A stretch of 64,000 nt of DNA, taken from positions 124,001 to 188,000 of the forward strand of contig NZ_JADFBX010000008.1 in assembly GCF_015223055.1 (NCBI RefSeq), given 5' to 3'. Shown piece after piece: positions 43,074 through 52,252 of the stretch (position 1 is the first letter of the stretch; each line of letters starts with the position of its first letter). The stretch is from Pedobacter sp. MC2016-24 (lineage in GTDB: Bacteria > Bacteroidota > Bacteroidia > Sphingobacteriales > Sphingobacteriaceae). The notes beneath the pieces were generated by a model. That model was not told the origin of the DNA. It was given only the letters and a program-made list of their open reading frames with translations, and did no database searches. Made by a program: the position numbers and the translations under genes.

Positions 43074-44447
43074 TTACCAGATAAATGCGGTAAGCCCCAG
43101 CCCAAAAGTCAGGTGATTGAATTTTAACCTGGAAAGTCCTTCGGGAATATGCTCATAGATTAATTTGCCATCATCACCAATTTCCTGTAAGCCATCAACG
43201 TCAAACTCATGACTCGAATTGAAGTAATTTGTATAAGCTTTAATGGCTGTATTACGCCCTATCCTTTTTTGTATACCAACACCTACAGTCCAACTATTTG
43301 ATGCTTGGGGTTTGTATTTCAGAATTGGTAACTCCGGACGTCCCAATTCTTGTTGCGCTTTCGGTGTCAGGTCAAGTACAACATTCCCTGAGCTGCCATA
43401 AGATACTCCGGCATTTAGCTTGGCCGTAATAAACCAGTTGTTGGGTAAGGGAAGGCTAAAATACGGGCCAACATTCAGATATCTGATTCCTATGGGCTGC
43501 GTATACAGGTCCTCGCTGATTTCTTTCAGGTCAGGGTCGAGCACCACCCGGTCAGATCCCACTGGAAAACTAGTGAAGGCAAACTCACCACCAAGCCCAA
43601 CGTTTTTGGTGATGAACCAGGCACCTTCCGCGCCAAAGTTGAAGCCCCTTTTCACATACAGGTCGTCTGAGTTGAGGAAAGAGAGGTCTTTACTGGTCGC
43701 CAGGGCATATCCCAGGTGTAATTCCACAAAACTTGGTTTGTTGTTGATGGGGATCGGGTTGTTTCTCAATGGTGCATTCATACCCCTGTTTTTGAAAATC
43801 TGATCGGCCAGGAGGTAACCCAATTCGGTAGAAACGATACCGATACCAGCACCTGTTAGTACGTCGGTAATCCAGTGCCTGTTGTTTAGTCCCCGGCCAA
43901 GGGCTGTCACCGTTGCTGCGGTATAGCCGGCTACACTGTAAAGCGGATGGCGGTATTCTCCGTATTCCTTGTGTAATACTGTGGCGTTTGTAAATGCCAT
44001 GGCAGTATGTCCCGATGGGAAAGAATTTTTAGAACTGGCATCAGGGCGTTCTACAGCGCTGGTGGTTTTGATGCCATTGACCAGTGCACCCATAATGGCC
44101 ATAGAAAAAGCATAGGAGACCAGCATACGTTTTGGTTTGTGTTTTCCTTTTACTCCGGCCGCGTTCAATGCAAGTACTGTAACGCCTGGTGCATACTGTA
44201 AATAGTCGTCAAAGTGATACCTGAAAGTGGGAATATACTGGTTGCGTAATTCCCTGATTTCTTTTTTATGTGGCCAGGTAAGTGCAGTGGCAGCAAATAA
44301 AACGGCCGGTACTGCAGCTTTCTCCGTAAACTTACTTTTCCAGAACTTGTTTACAGGCTGTGACTTGTATGTAGTATCCGCATATTGTGCCTTCAAAGAG
44401 ATATGACCTAAACAAATGATCATCAACGTCCAATAGAATTTTCTCAT
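43074..44447 (-). CDS. PAP2-family phosphatase fused to an outer membrane beta-barrel-like domain
   Basis: The signal peptide (WTLMIICLGHISLKAQ) is followed by a PAP2 domain with the complete three-part motif: K127-x6-R134-P135, PSGH at 144-147, and GR185-x5-H191-x3-D195. Such enzymes remove phosphate from lipids such as undecaprenyl pyrophosphate or lipid A. After residue ~225 the sequence turns into alternating strands (VELHLGYALATS, GAEGAWFITKNVGLGGEFAF, FITAKLNAGVSYG, TFGLGLTAFIW) that look like an eight-strand outer membrane barrel, ending in an aromatic residue. This puts the enzyme at the outer membrane. Confidence 0.88.
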   Translation of the reverse strand: MRKFYWTLMIICLGHISLKAQYADTTYKSQPVNKFWKSKFTEKAAVPAVLFAATALTWPHKKEIRELRNQYIPTFRYHFDDYLQYAPGVTVLALNAAGVKGKHKPKRMLVSYAFSMAIMGALVNGIKTTSAVERPDASSKNSFPSGHTAMAFTNATVLHKEYGEYRHPLYSVAGYTAATVTALGRGLNNRHWITDVLTGAGIGIVSTELGYLLADQIFKNRGMNAPLRNNPIPINNKPSFVELHLGYALATSKDLSFLNSDDLYVKRGFNFGAEGAWFITKNVGLGGEFAFTSFPVGSDRVVLDPDLKEISEDLYTQPIGIRYLNVGPYFSLPLPNNWFITAKLNAGVSYGSSGNVVLDLTPKAQQELGRPELPILKYKPQASNSWTVGVGIQKRIGRNTAIKAYTNYFNSSHEFDVDGLQEIGDDGKLIYEHIPEGLSRLKFNHLTFGLGLTAFIW

Positions 44448-44498
44448 AAATTGCAGGTTTCATTTAAACAAATAAAGTTTCTTTGTGTTTTGTTAGAC

Positions 44499-45986
44499 AT
44501 GGATAATCAGACGCTGTTACAATATTTTCACTGGTATTTTAATGAAGACGAGAAATTGTGGGTTAAAGCTGCAAATGATGCCCAATTTTTAAAAGAAACT
44601 GGCATCACGGGAGTTTGGCTTCCCCCGGCTTATAAATCTAACTCAGGCGGCACATCGGTAGGTTATGATCCCTATGATTTGTTTGACCTGGGAGAATTTG
44701 ATCAGAAAGGCACTGTCGAAACCAAGTATGGAAGCAAAACAGCCTACCAGGAAGCCATTAAGGTTTTACAAGGGAAGGGCATTGCGGTTATTGCAGATGT
44801 GGTTTTTAACCACAAGGCAGGCGGTGATGAATTGGAAAAGGTTCAGGTAAGGGCTGTAAATCCCGACAATCGTCTGGAGTTTACTTCTGATGTTTTTGAA
44901 ATTGAAGCCTGGACCCGCTTTACTTTTAAGGGGCGGGGTGGGAAGTATTCTCAGTTTGTTTGGGACCACAATTGTTTCAGTGGCATAGACTGGGCGCATG
45001 ATTTGGAAGAAACAAGCATTTATTCTATCCAAAATGATTATGGAGATGGCTGGGAGGATGTTCCTTCTGGTGAACTTGGTAATTATGATTACCTCATGTT
45101 CAATGATATCGAGTTTAGAAATCCCGAGGTTCGCCAGGAGATGAAAAATTGGGGAGAATGGTATTATGAAACGTGTGGTATGCAGGGATTTCGCCTGGAC
45201 GCAGTAAAACACATTTCGACCAGTTTTTTAAATGAGTGGCTGGATCACATGCAAGAGCGGTTTGACAACCGGTTTTTTATTGTAGCCGAGAACTGGAACA
45301 TTGAAGATGTGACCGAATTGCAACGCTATCTGGAAATTACCGAAGGAAGGATGCAATTGTTTGATTCCATGCTGCACCAGAATTTATACCTGGCGTCAAC
45401 ACAGGGAAATGAGTATGACCTGAGCCAAATTTTTAACGATACCCTGGTTCAGTCCCATCCTTTATTGTCGGTTACCTTTGTTGATAATCATGATTCCCAA
45501 CCTTTACAATCGCTGGAGTCTTATGTTGAATTCTGGTTCAGGCCGTTGGCCTATGCTTTGATTTTGCTTCGCGAACAAGGGATTCCCTGCGTTTTTTACC
45601 CCGATTTATATGGTGCTAAATATAAGGATAAGAATGAAGCTGATGAGGAAGTTGAAGTAGAATTGATTGGTTTACCGATGCTGGCGGAAATGATTGGAAT
45701 CCGGAAAAACCTGGCTTATGGCGAGCAACGCGATTATTTTGATCATGCCAATTGCGTGGGCTGGACTAGAGCGGGAATTGAAGAAAAAGCTGCATCCGGT
45801 ATTGCCGTATTGATGAGTAATGGAGAAGCGGGAGTGAAGGTGATGGAAATGGGCGAAGCTAATGCTGGCCGGCAAATGAAAGATGTGATTGGCGGCAGAA
45901 CAGAAGAGATTACCCTTGATGAAAAAGGTAGTGCAGAATTCTATTGCAATGCAGGAAGTGTGTCGGTCTGGACCTTACTTTCTTAA
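44499..45986 (+). CDS. Cytoplasmic alpha-amylase (GH13)
   Basis: From ATG 44499 the protein is 495 residues without a signal peptide, like AmyS/AmyA of the liquefying type (GH13_5). The four conserved regions are clear: I DVVFNH near residue 100; II GFRLDAVKH with nucleophile Asp234; III VAENW with acid/base Glu264; IV FVDNHDS with transition-state Asp332. It hydrolyses alpha-1,4-glucans such as intracellular glycogen or imported maltodextrin. An earlier in-frame ATG at 44451 is in the leader. It is divergent from the PAP2 gene, and its end overlaps the convergent gene by 12 nt. Confidence 0.95.
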   Translation: MDNQTLLQYFHWYFNEDEKLWVKAANDAQFLKETGITGVWLPPAYKSNSGGTSVGYDPYDLFDLGEFDQKGTVETKYGSKTAYQEAIKVLQGKGIAVIADVVFNHKAGGDELEKVQVRAVNPDNRLEFTSDVFEIEAWTRFTFKGRGGKYSQFVWDHNCFSGIDWAHDLEETSIYSIQNDYGDGWEDVPSGELGNYDYLMFNDIEFRNPEVRQEMKNWGEWYYETCGMQGFRLDAVKHISTSFLNEWLDHMQERFDNRFFIVAENWNIEDVTELQRYLEITEGRMQLFDSMLHQNLYLASTQGNEYDLSQIFNDTLVQSHPLLSVTFVDNHDSQPLQSLESYVEFWFRPLAYALILLREQGIPCVFYPDLYGAKYKDKNEADEEVEVELIGLPMLAEMIGIRKNLAYGEQRDYFDHANCVGWTRAGIEEKAASGIAVLMSNGEAGVKVMEMGEANAGRQMKDVIGGRTEEITLDEKGSAEFYCNAGSVSVWTLLS

Positions 45987-47243
45987 GGTATTGACATTGC
46001 TGTATCCGATCAGTTCTTCCCATCTCGACCCGGGTCTTTTGTAATAGGCAAAAACCTGGTAAGTATTGGCGGTTTCAAAAAAGGAACCTTCAAAAATGGC
46101 CTGATCTACTGTTTGCGTTTCTTTGTCTAACCACACGTATTTATAGTCGTACAGTCCCTGCTTTAAAAACTGGGTTCCGTAAAACCTTTTCCTGCTGGCT
46201 TCAAAAGTTAATTTACTGGATTCGTCCAGGATATAATTGTTGAATCGGCCAACCACATATACATCGCCTTTGGCTGTAGGAGGTACAGCATTTAGAGTAA
46301 AGGAAATGTGTGCGTAATCTCCATCTGTGCGGTCATCCCGACCTTCCTGATTGCGGATAAAGAAATTTCCATTCTCGTCTACCAGGTTGGTGTACTTCGG
46401 TTTGTTGCCATTGATGTCTTGAAACAGAATCACTTCAATGGTACTGTCCTTCAGTATTTCCTGGACGTTTTCGCCTTTAAAGCGCAAGCTGCGGATGTCA
46501 AATTTTCTGAATTCATTACCTGCCTTAAAATCATTTGCAGTGAGTTCATTATAAACCAATGATCCTGGCCGGATAAAGGTAGGTTTGGTATTGACAATTG
46601 CCGTTTGAGGAATGCCATTTTGCATCACTACAGCCTTGAAATCGGTGTAGGGATTTTGGATAGGCATTTTATTGAAAATTGTGAAATTGACTTTTTGATT
46701 GGTAAAACGAAGTGGTACCTGGGTACTTGCAGTAACCTCAATACCTACATCAACCTGGTTGTCTACTACGTAAAAACGTTGGGAGATTACCGCTTTGTCT
46801 TTATTGCCGTCCTCATAGACCCTTAACAAATAGTTACCCGATATTTTAGGCCTTATCTGTGTGTTGGGTAAGGTCAGTTCATAATGGGTATACTTTTGCA
46901 GTGTTCCAAAAGAGTATTTGTAATCGTTGATACGGTCTTCAGACAAGCTTTCCAGGTAATCTATGGTTGAAATCCTGGAAGGTTTCCAGTCAAAGGTACA
47001 ATGCTCAATGGTATACCAGTAAATTTTACTGCCACCGTTCAAATCGTCAAATGAGAAACGTAACTGCTCATTTGACTTTAAGGCGATTACCGGAAGGGAT
47101 TGTTCTTTATTGGCATTGTAACACTGAACCGTTTTGATTTGGGGCAGATACACCTGGTTATCATATACAAATGGCTGATTTTGCGCATTTGTAATTTTCA
47201 TGCTTGTTAAAAGCAATAAGAACAATCCTATCCGTTTTATCAT
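45975..47243 (-). CDS. Type IX secretion system plug protein (DUF5103)
   Basis: This 422-residue secreted protein starts with a signal peptide (IGLFLLLLTSMKITNAQ). DUF5103 marks include NQPFVYDNQVYLPQIKTVQC, the DLNGGSKIYWYTIEHCTFDWK segment, INDYKYSFGTLQKYTHYELT, DKAVISQRFYVVDN and a C-terminal domain with GDVYVVGRFNNYILDESSKL. In Flavobacterium the family member (Plug) closes the periplasmic side of the SprA translocon. Its ATG overlaps the stop of the upstream ABC-F gene by 4 nt, so the two are translated together. Confidence 0.88.
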   Translation of the reverse strand: MIKRIGLFLLLLTSMKITNAQNQPFVYDNQVYLPQIKTVQCYNANKEQSLPVIALKSNEQLRFSFDDLNGGSKIYWYTIEHCTFDWKPSRISTIDYLESLSEDRINDYKYSFGTLQKYTHYELTLPNTQIRPKISGNYLLRVYEDGNKDKAVISQRFYVVDNQVDVGIEVTASTQVPLRFTNQKVNFTIFNKMPIQNPYTDFKAVVMQNGIPQTAIVNTKPTFIRPGSLVYNELTANDFKAGNEFRKFDIRSLRFKGENVQEILKDSTIEVILFQDINGNKPKYTNLVDENGNFFIRNQEGRDDRTDGDYAHISFTLNAVPPTAKGDVYVVGRFNNYILDESSKLTFEASRKRFYGTQFLKQGLYDYKYVWLDKETQTVDQAIFEGSFFETANTYQVFAYYKRPGSRWEELIGYSNVNTLRK

Positions 47244-49153
47244 TTATCTTCTAGCTCCATGATCTGAGATGCAACATCCTCCCAGCTTTTTTGTGCAGTA
47301 TCCAATAAGAATTTAGCTGATGCGTATTCTTTATTGGCTTCAGCCAATTTATGTGCATTTGAATACACAGTTTCATCCGCTATTTTACTTTCTATGCTTT
47401 TCACACTTTGTTCAAAAGCGGCAATTTCCTCTTCAGTTTTCCGCAACTGCTCGTTCAGCTTTTTAAGTTGCTGCTGGCTGTTTGGTGTGGTTTTTTCAAC
47501 GACTTTGGGTTTAACCTCTTTTTCCTGTTTCACAGGGATGCTGGTTGCAACTGGTTGCGGCCTTTTGGCGTTCCACTCTTCGTATTCAGCATAAGTTCCA
47601 GGATATTCTTTAATATCCATATCTTCAATAAACCAGATTTTATTGGCCACATTATCCAGGAAATACCTATCGTGAGATACCGCGATAAATGTACCTTCGT
47701 ACTGCGTTAAGGCCTGAATCAGAATGTTTACCGATTGGATGTCCAGGTGATTGGTAGGCTCATCCAGAATCAGGAAGTTGGAGTCTGTGGTCAAAGATTT
47801 GGCTAAAGCTACCCTTGATTTTTCTCCTCCTGAAAGTACACGGATCTTTTTGAAAACATCATCTCCTGTAAACAGGAAGCAACCTAAAATGCCCCTGAGT
47901 TCGGTATCCGTATGTTTAGGTGCAAAAGCCTGTAGTTCTTCCAATATTGTATTGTCCAGGTGTAAAGATTCCAACTGGTGCTGTGCAAAGAACGTGGTGG
48001 TTACATTGTGACCGGTTTCGCATTTACCATCAAATCCTTCTGCACCGGCAATAATCCTTAGTAGAGTCGATTTACCTTTACCATTGGCACCGATCAGAGC
48101 AATTTTATCGCCTTTTTCAATCAGACCTTCGGCATTTCTCAGGATCTCTACATTTGGATAGCTTTTATTGGCTTCTTCAACACGGATTACGTGACGGCCC
48201 GATGGTTTAGAGAATTTAAACTGGAAGTTTACTGTAGGGTTATCGTCATCAACATCTTCTACACGTTCCATTTTATCCAGGGCTTTCATCCTCGACTGTG
48301 CCATTTTTGCTTTGGAAGCTTTGGCTTTAAAACGTTCAATTAAACGTTCTTCCTGTTTAATTTTAGCCTGTTGATTTTTAAACTCACCCTTTTGAATTTC
48401 GCCACGCAGGGCTTTTTCTTCCTGGTAGAAGGTATAATTACCTGCATAAGGCGTCAGTTTTCCTTTGCGGGATTCTACAATTTTGTTCACCACTTTATCC
48501 AGGAAGTACCTATCGTGTGAAACAATTACGATAGCACCTTCAAAGCTTAATAAATAAGTTTCCAGCCATTTGATGGAAGGTAAATCCATGTGGTTGGTGG
48601 GCTCATCCAGCAGCAGGATATCTGGTGTCTGCAATAAGATTTTAGCCAGCATTACCCGCATACGCCAACCTCCAGAGAAAGTGTTTAAGGGGCGCAATTG
48701 ATCTGCTGAACTGAAACCCAGACCTGCCAGAATCTCATTGGCCCGATATTCTATGCTGTAACCGTCTAAAGCTTCAAATTCCTGCTGTTTATCGCTCAGT
48801 TTATTTAAAACCTCTTCAGAATAATCTGTTTCTATTTTTTTTAATAATGCTTCAATCTCATCGTGCAATTGGTTTTGGCGTTCAAAAGCCTCCATTGCAA
48901 CGTGTAAAATACTATGATGTGAATCGTAAGAAAGTAAATCCTGGTTCAGGTAACCGATTTTCAAGTCTTTGGACATTGAAATTGATCCTGAAGAAGGTGC
49001 GTATTCGCCAACAATTATTTTTAGTAAAGTAGATTTTCCTGTTCCATTGGCACCAATAAGGCCCACTCTGTCACCAGGTTTAATGTGCCAGTTTGCCTCG
49101 TCGTATAATGCTCTAGAGCCCAGCAGGAATGTTAAGTCGTTTATCGAAATCAT
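47240..49153 (-). CDS. ABC-F family ATPase (Uup/EttA-like)
   Basis: Two ABC domains are present with no membrane segments. Walker A motifs are GANGTGKS and GANGKGKS, signatures are FSGGWRMRV and LSGGEKSRVALAKSL, and Walker B motifs are LLLDEPTNH and LILDEPTNH. The P-site linker between them is highly charged (KQEERLIERFKAKASKAKMA). After the second domain there is a coiled coil of about 100 residues (KKLNEQLRKTEEEIAAFEQ), as in Uup. These proteins act on the ribosome, or, for Uup, on DNA intermediates. It is the first gene of a pair with the T9SS plug gene. Confidence 0.95.
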   Translation of the reverse strand: MISINDLTFLLGSRALYDEANWHIKPGDRVGLIGANGTGKSTLLKIIVGEYAPSSGSISMSKDLKIGYLNQDLLSYDSHHSILHVAMEAFERQNQLHDEIEALLKKIETDYSEEVLNKLSDKQQEFEALDGYSIEYRANEILAGLGFSSADQLRPLNTFSGGWRMRVMLAKILLQTPDILLLDEPTNHMDLPSIKWLETYLLSFEGAIVIVSHDRYFLDKVVNKIVESRKGKLTPYAGNYTFYQEEKALRGEIQKGEFKNQQAKIKQEERLIERFKAKASKAKMAQSRMKALDKMERVEDVDDDNPTVNFQFKFSKPSGRHVIRVEEANKSYPNVEILRNAEGLIEKGDKIALIGANGKGKSTLLRIIAGAEGFDGKCETGHNVTTTFFAQHQLESLHLDNTILEELQAFAPKHTDTELRGILGCFLFTGDDVFKKIRVLSGGEKSRVALAKSLTTDSNFLILDEPTNHLDIQSVNILIQALTQYEGTFIAVSHDRYFLDNVANKIWFIEDMDIKEYPGTYAEYEEWNAKRPQPVATSIPVKQEKEVKPKVVEKTTPNSQQQLKKLNEQLRKTEEEIAAFEQSVKSIESKIADETVYSNAHKLAEANKEYASAKFLLDTAQKSWEDVASQIMELEDK

Positions 49154-49274
49154 GTGGCTGCAAAAATACGATTTTTGCTGGTAATTTATGGTCGAAATAA
49201 AGGAAGCCAGGTGTATATTTACATGGTTTTTTTGTCAGACCTGATAAAAGTATGTTAAAATTGAACTGCCAGAC

Positions 49275-49305
49275 TTTGTGTTCCATAAAAACGTTCCTAT
49301 CTTCG
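49275..49305 (+). promoter_or_regulatory. pyrD promoter, start very close to the ATG
   Basis: TTTG (49275-49278), 19 bp, TATCTTCG (49298-49305), a good -33/-7 pair apart from C for T in the -7 box. The predicted start is 49309-49310 and the ATG is at 49310, so the mRNA would be leaderless. Confidence 0.5.
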
Positions 49306-49309
49306 TTGC

Positions 49310-50338
49310 ATGTATCAGCTTATTAAACCTTTGTTTTTCCAGTTTGATCCGGAAAAAGTACACTATTTCGTAGTAAAACGGCTAAAATGGTTTCATGACC
49401 ACTTTCCACTTGGGCAAACCATTTTACGGAGTAGCTTTGATGTCAATATCAAGGGACTTGAACGGGATGTTTTTGGAATTAAATTCAAAAACCCTGTAGG
49501 TCTGGCTGCCGGATTTGATAAAAATGGCGAATATATTGAGGCGTTGAGCAATCTGGGCTTTGGTTTTATAGAAGTAGGTACCGTTACGCCACTGCCTCAG
49601 CCTGGAAATGACAAGCCACGGATGTTTCGTTTGGAAGAGGATGCTGCCATCATCAACAGGATGGGCTTTAACAACAAGGGGGTGGATACACTGGCTGAGC
49701 GTTTGAGACTTTTAAGGGCGAAAAACACAGAGATTGTCATCGGTGGAAATATCGGTAAAAATAAAAACACACCAAATGAGGATGCGGTAAGCGATTATAT
49801 CAAATGCTTCGACCGTTTATTTGATGTGGTGGATTATTTTGTAGTGAACGTGAGTTCTCCAAATACACCCGGATTGAGGGAGTTGCAGGAAAAAGAGCCA
49901 TTGATGAACTTGTTGAATACCCTACAGCAACGCAATCGTAAAAATGACATATCGCGACCTATTTTACTTAAAATAGCACCAGATTTAACCAATGAACAGT
50001 TGGATGACATCGTGGAGATCGTGTTAGAAACGGGTATTGCGGGTGTTATTGCAACCAATACTACAATTGACCGCAGTGGTCTGCATACACCAGAACAGGT
50101 AGCTAATGAAACAGGTGGTCTGAGTGGCAAACCTTTAACCATACGTTCAACAGAGGTAGTACGGTACTTATCACAAAAGTCGAACAAAGCTTTCCCGATT
50201 ATTGGGGTAGGTGGTATTCATTCCCCTCAGGATGCTAAGGATAAGCTGGAGGCGGGTGCTTCGCTGGTTCAGTTGTACACTGGTTTTATTTATGAAGGCC
50301 CGGGTATCATTAAAAGAATTTGTAAAGCACTGGTTTAA
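49310..50338 (+). CDS. pyrD: Dihydroorotate dehydrogenase (quinone), class 2
   Basis: The enzyme oxidises dihydroorotate to orotate, the fourth step of pyrimidine synthesis, passing electrons to quinone at the inner membrane. At 342 residues it has the class 2 layout: an N-terminal helical hook (MYQLIKPLFFQFDPEKVHYF), then the FMN barrel with FKNPVGLAAGFDKNGEYIEA, GFGFIEVGTVTPLPQPGNDK, PRMFRLEEDAAIINRMGFNN, VNVSSPNTPGLRELQ (Ser base), VIATNTTIDR and GVGGIHSPQDAKDKLEAGAS. It stands alone, and its promoter touches its ATG. Confidence 0.97.
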   Translation: MYQLIKPLFFQFDPEKVHYFVVKRLKWFHDHFPLGQTILRSSFDVNIKGLERDVFGIKFKNPVGLAAGFDKNGEYIEALSNLGFGFIEVGTVTPLPQPGNDKPRMFRLEEDAAIINRMGFNNKGVDTLAERLRLLRAKNTEIVIGGNIGKNKNTPNEDAVSDYIKCFDRLFDVVDYFVVNVSSPNTPGLRELQEKEPLMNLLNTLQQRNRKNDISRPILLKIAPDLTNEQLDDIVEIVLETGIAGVIATNTTIDRSGLHTPEQVANETGGLSGKPLTIRSTEVVRYLSQKSNKAFPIIGVGGIHSPQDAKDKLEAGASLVQLYTGFIYEGPGIIKRICKALV

Positions 50339-50339
50339 T

Positions 50340-50924
50340 TTAGCTTTCATAAATCCACAACAACATATTTTTTTGCCCGGTTTTTAACAGTTTATCTATT
50401 TTACGCATGGTTGCATTGGCGATAACCGGGCAACCTGAGCTGACGCCAAATAAGGGCAAAGGATAGGTCTGGAAAGCAGGTACGGGTGTGTAGGAATGTA
50501 ATACCACGATTCTTTTAAAGGCATTGTTATTGGTTTTCTCCAGACCATGCATTTTATAATGAACGTGTATGCCCCATTTGCTGTATGCCCTGCTGCCCAG
50601 TTTGTATTTTCCCAGGGAAGTGCAATTGCTCCCGATTTCATTGCTGTAAACGGGGCTTAAGGGGCCGCTGCCTCCGCCGGAACCATGGGCGCAGAGTCCT
50701 TTAATGATAACTTTTTTCTTTTTAAAATTATAAACGAACAGCCGGTTTTTGCCTGAGTGTATACTCATGTCTACTAAAATGCAGTAGGAGGTATTCATTT
50801 TGTGGGTTTTGCTGTATTGCAAAGCTTTGGCAGCCATCAGATCCGGATTCGTGTCTGTTGCTTTGGCCTGTAGCCCAAAGCTCAGGAACATGCAAAATAG
50901 AATTGAGCGCGTTATGCCTTTCAT
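50340..50924 (-). CDS. Murein L,D-transpeptidase catalytic domain protein (YkuD-like)
   Basis: The signal peptide ends near LQAKAT. The catalytic block GVSSGCPVIANATMRKID carries the Ser-x-Gly-Cys nucleophile, and an upstream His is in IHVHYKMHGLEK. Other family pieces are HGSGGGSGPLSPVYSNEIGS and KYKLGSRAYSKWGIHVHYK. It fits the 194-residue L,D-transpeptidase type common in Bacteroidota, acting on peptidoglycan in the periplasm. It overlaps the start of the MFS gene's stop region by 4 nt on the same strand. Confidence 0.88.
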   Translation of the reverse strand: MKGITRSILFCMFLSFGLQAKATDTNPDLMAAKALQYSKTHKMNTSYCILVDMSIHSGKNRLFVYNFKKKKVIIKGLCAHGSGGGSGPLSPVYSNEIGSNCTSLGKYKLGSRAYSKWGIHVHYKMHGLEKTNNNAFKRIVVLHSYTPVPAFQTYPLPLFGVSSGCPVIANATMRKIDKLLKTGQKNMLLWIYES

Positions 50925-52147
50925 TTTCGGTTTAATTTTATGCTGATCAAAGTTACAACAATTGCAATTGAAACAAATATCGCGCCTACCCAGGGCGTTG
51001 CTTGTAAGCCAAGTGGTGATGCGACAATCAGTCCACCTGCATACGCACCAATAGCAATGCCAATGTTAAAAGATGCAATGTTAAATGCAGAGGCTACATC
51101 TTCTGTTCCGGGCAAATGTTTTTCTGCAGTTTGTACAACAAACAATTGTAAGCCGGGAACATTGGCAAAGGACAAGGCACCCATTACAAATAGCGTAATC
51201 ATACCTGGAATGACATGGTGTACAGTGAAGGTAAAGATGAGCAATACCACAGTCTGTAATACGAATATCCAAAGCAGTGCTTTTAGCGGATTTTTATTGG
51301 AAACTTTTCCGCCGACAATATTGCCAATTGCAATTGCAACTCCATATAAAAGTAAGATGATGCTTACCGTTGATTCTGACAGGCCTGTAATTTGTTGTAG
51401 AATTGGTGACAAATAGGTGAAGGCAACAAATGTTCCACCATAACCTAAGGCTGTCATTAAGAAAGCAAGTAGGAGCCGCGGGTTGGTAATCACTTTCAAC
51501 TGCATTTTCAGCGAGGCGGGTTGTTCATTTTTTAAGTGATTCGGAACCAGGATTAACGCTGCAATCATTCCAATTGCGCCCAGTAAAGCAACACCAATAA
51601 AGGTGGCTCTCCATCCAAATTGCTGACCGATATAAGTCCCCAGTGGAACACCTGTTACAATGGCTACCGTGAGCCCTGCAAACATGATGGCAATGGCAGA
51701 GCCTCTTTTTTCTGCGGGAACCAGGGAGGCCGCTATCGTAGCGCCAATGGAAAAGAAAACGCCATGGGCAAAGCCGGTAACAATTCTGGACATCACCAAT
51801 GTAATAAAGCCAGGGGCTATCGATGCCAATCCATTTCCAATGATAAATAGTGCCATTAATGAAATTAATAATTTTTTTCTCGGTACTTTACTGGTTAGTG
51901 CTGTCAGTATCGGGGCGCCAATGGCAACTCCAATGGCGTAAAGGCTGACCAATAAGCCTGCTGAAGGAATAGAAATCTGAAGGTCTTTGGCTACGGTTTG
52001 CAATAAACCCACGATGACAAATTCTGTTGTTCCTATGGCAAAGGCGCTGATTGTTAGCGCCCATAATGCAGCGGGAAGACCTTTCCTGGTTGAAATGCTT
52101 GCAGTCTCTGAGGCTGAAGTTTTTATAGGTGTTGTGATTGTGTTCAT
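50921..52147 (-). CDS. MFS transporter (sugar/arabinose efflux type)
   Basis: I use ATG 52147 (MNTITTPIKTS), 408 residues; the in-frame upstream ATG would add 13. Twelve hydrophobic segments are visible. The first half has FAIGTTEFVIVGLLQTVAKD, YAIGVAIGAPILTALTSKVP with RKKLLISLMALFIIGNG, and FAHGVFFSIGATIAASLVPA. This is the AraJ/YdhP/NepI-like DHA1 group that exports sugars, nucleosides or drugs. It overlaps the L,D-transpeptidase gene by 4 nt. Substrate unknown. Confidence 0.9.
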   Translation of the reverse strand: MNTITTPIKTSASETASISTRKGLPAALWALTISAFAIGTTEFVIVGLLQTVAKDLQISIPSAGLLVSLYAIGVAIGAPILTALTSKVPRKKLLISLMALFIIGNGLASIAPGFITLVMSRIVTGFAHGVFFSIGATIAASLVPAEKRGSAIAIMFAGLTVAIVTGVPLGTYIGQQFGWRATFIGVALLGAIGMIAALILVPNHLKNEQPASLKMQLKVITNPRLLLAFLMTALGYGGTFVAFTYLSPILQQITGLSESTVSIILLLYGVAIAIGNIVGGKVSNKNPLKALLWIFVLQTVVLLIFTFTVHHVIPGMITLFVMGALSFANVPGLQLFVVQTAEKHLPGTEDVASAFNIASFNIGIAIGAYAGGLIVASPLGLQATPWVGAIFVSIAIVVTLISIKLNRK

Positions 52148-52252
52148 CTTAATTTTATTTAGACACACAAATCTCCGAAGAAACAACTTATTATTAAAAT
52201 AAGTTAAATTTCAGTTATGTATCAGAAATATGATATGAAGGTTGCTGAATAA

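Noticed and set aside
49266..49278. Another short match to the dispersed repeat (TGCCAGACTTTG)
   Set aside because: The match is limited to one segment and lies in the pyrD promoter region with no inverted arms.
51620..51941. Plus-strand frames opposite the MFS transporter gene
   Set aside because: Antisense shadow of membrane-segment codons, no start signal or motif.
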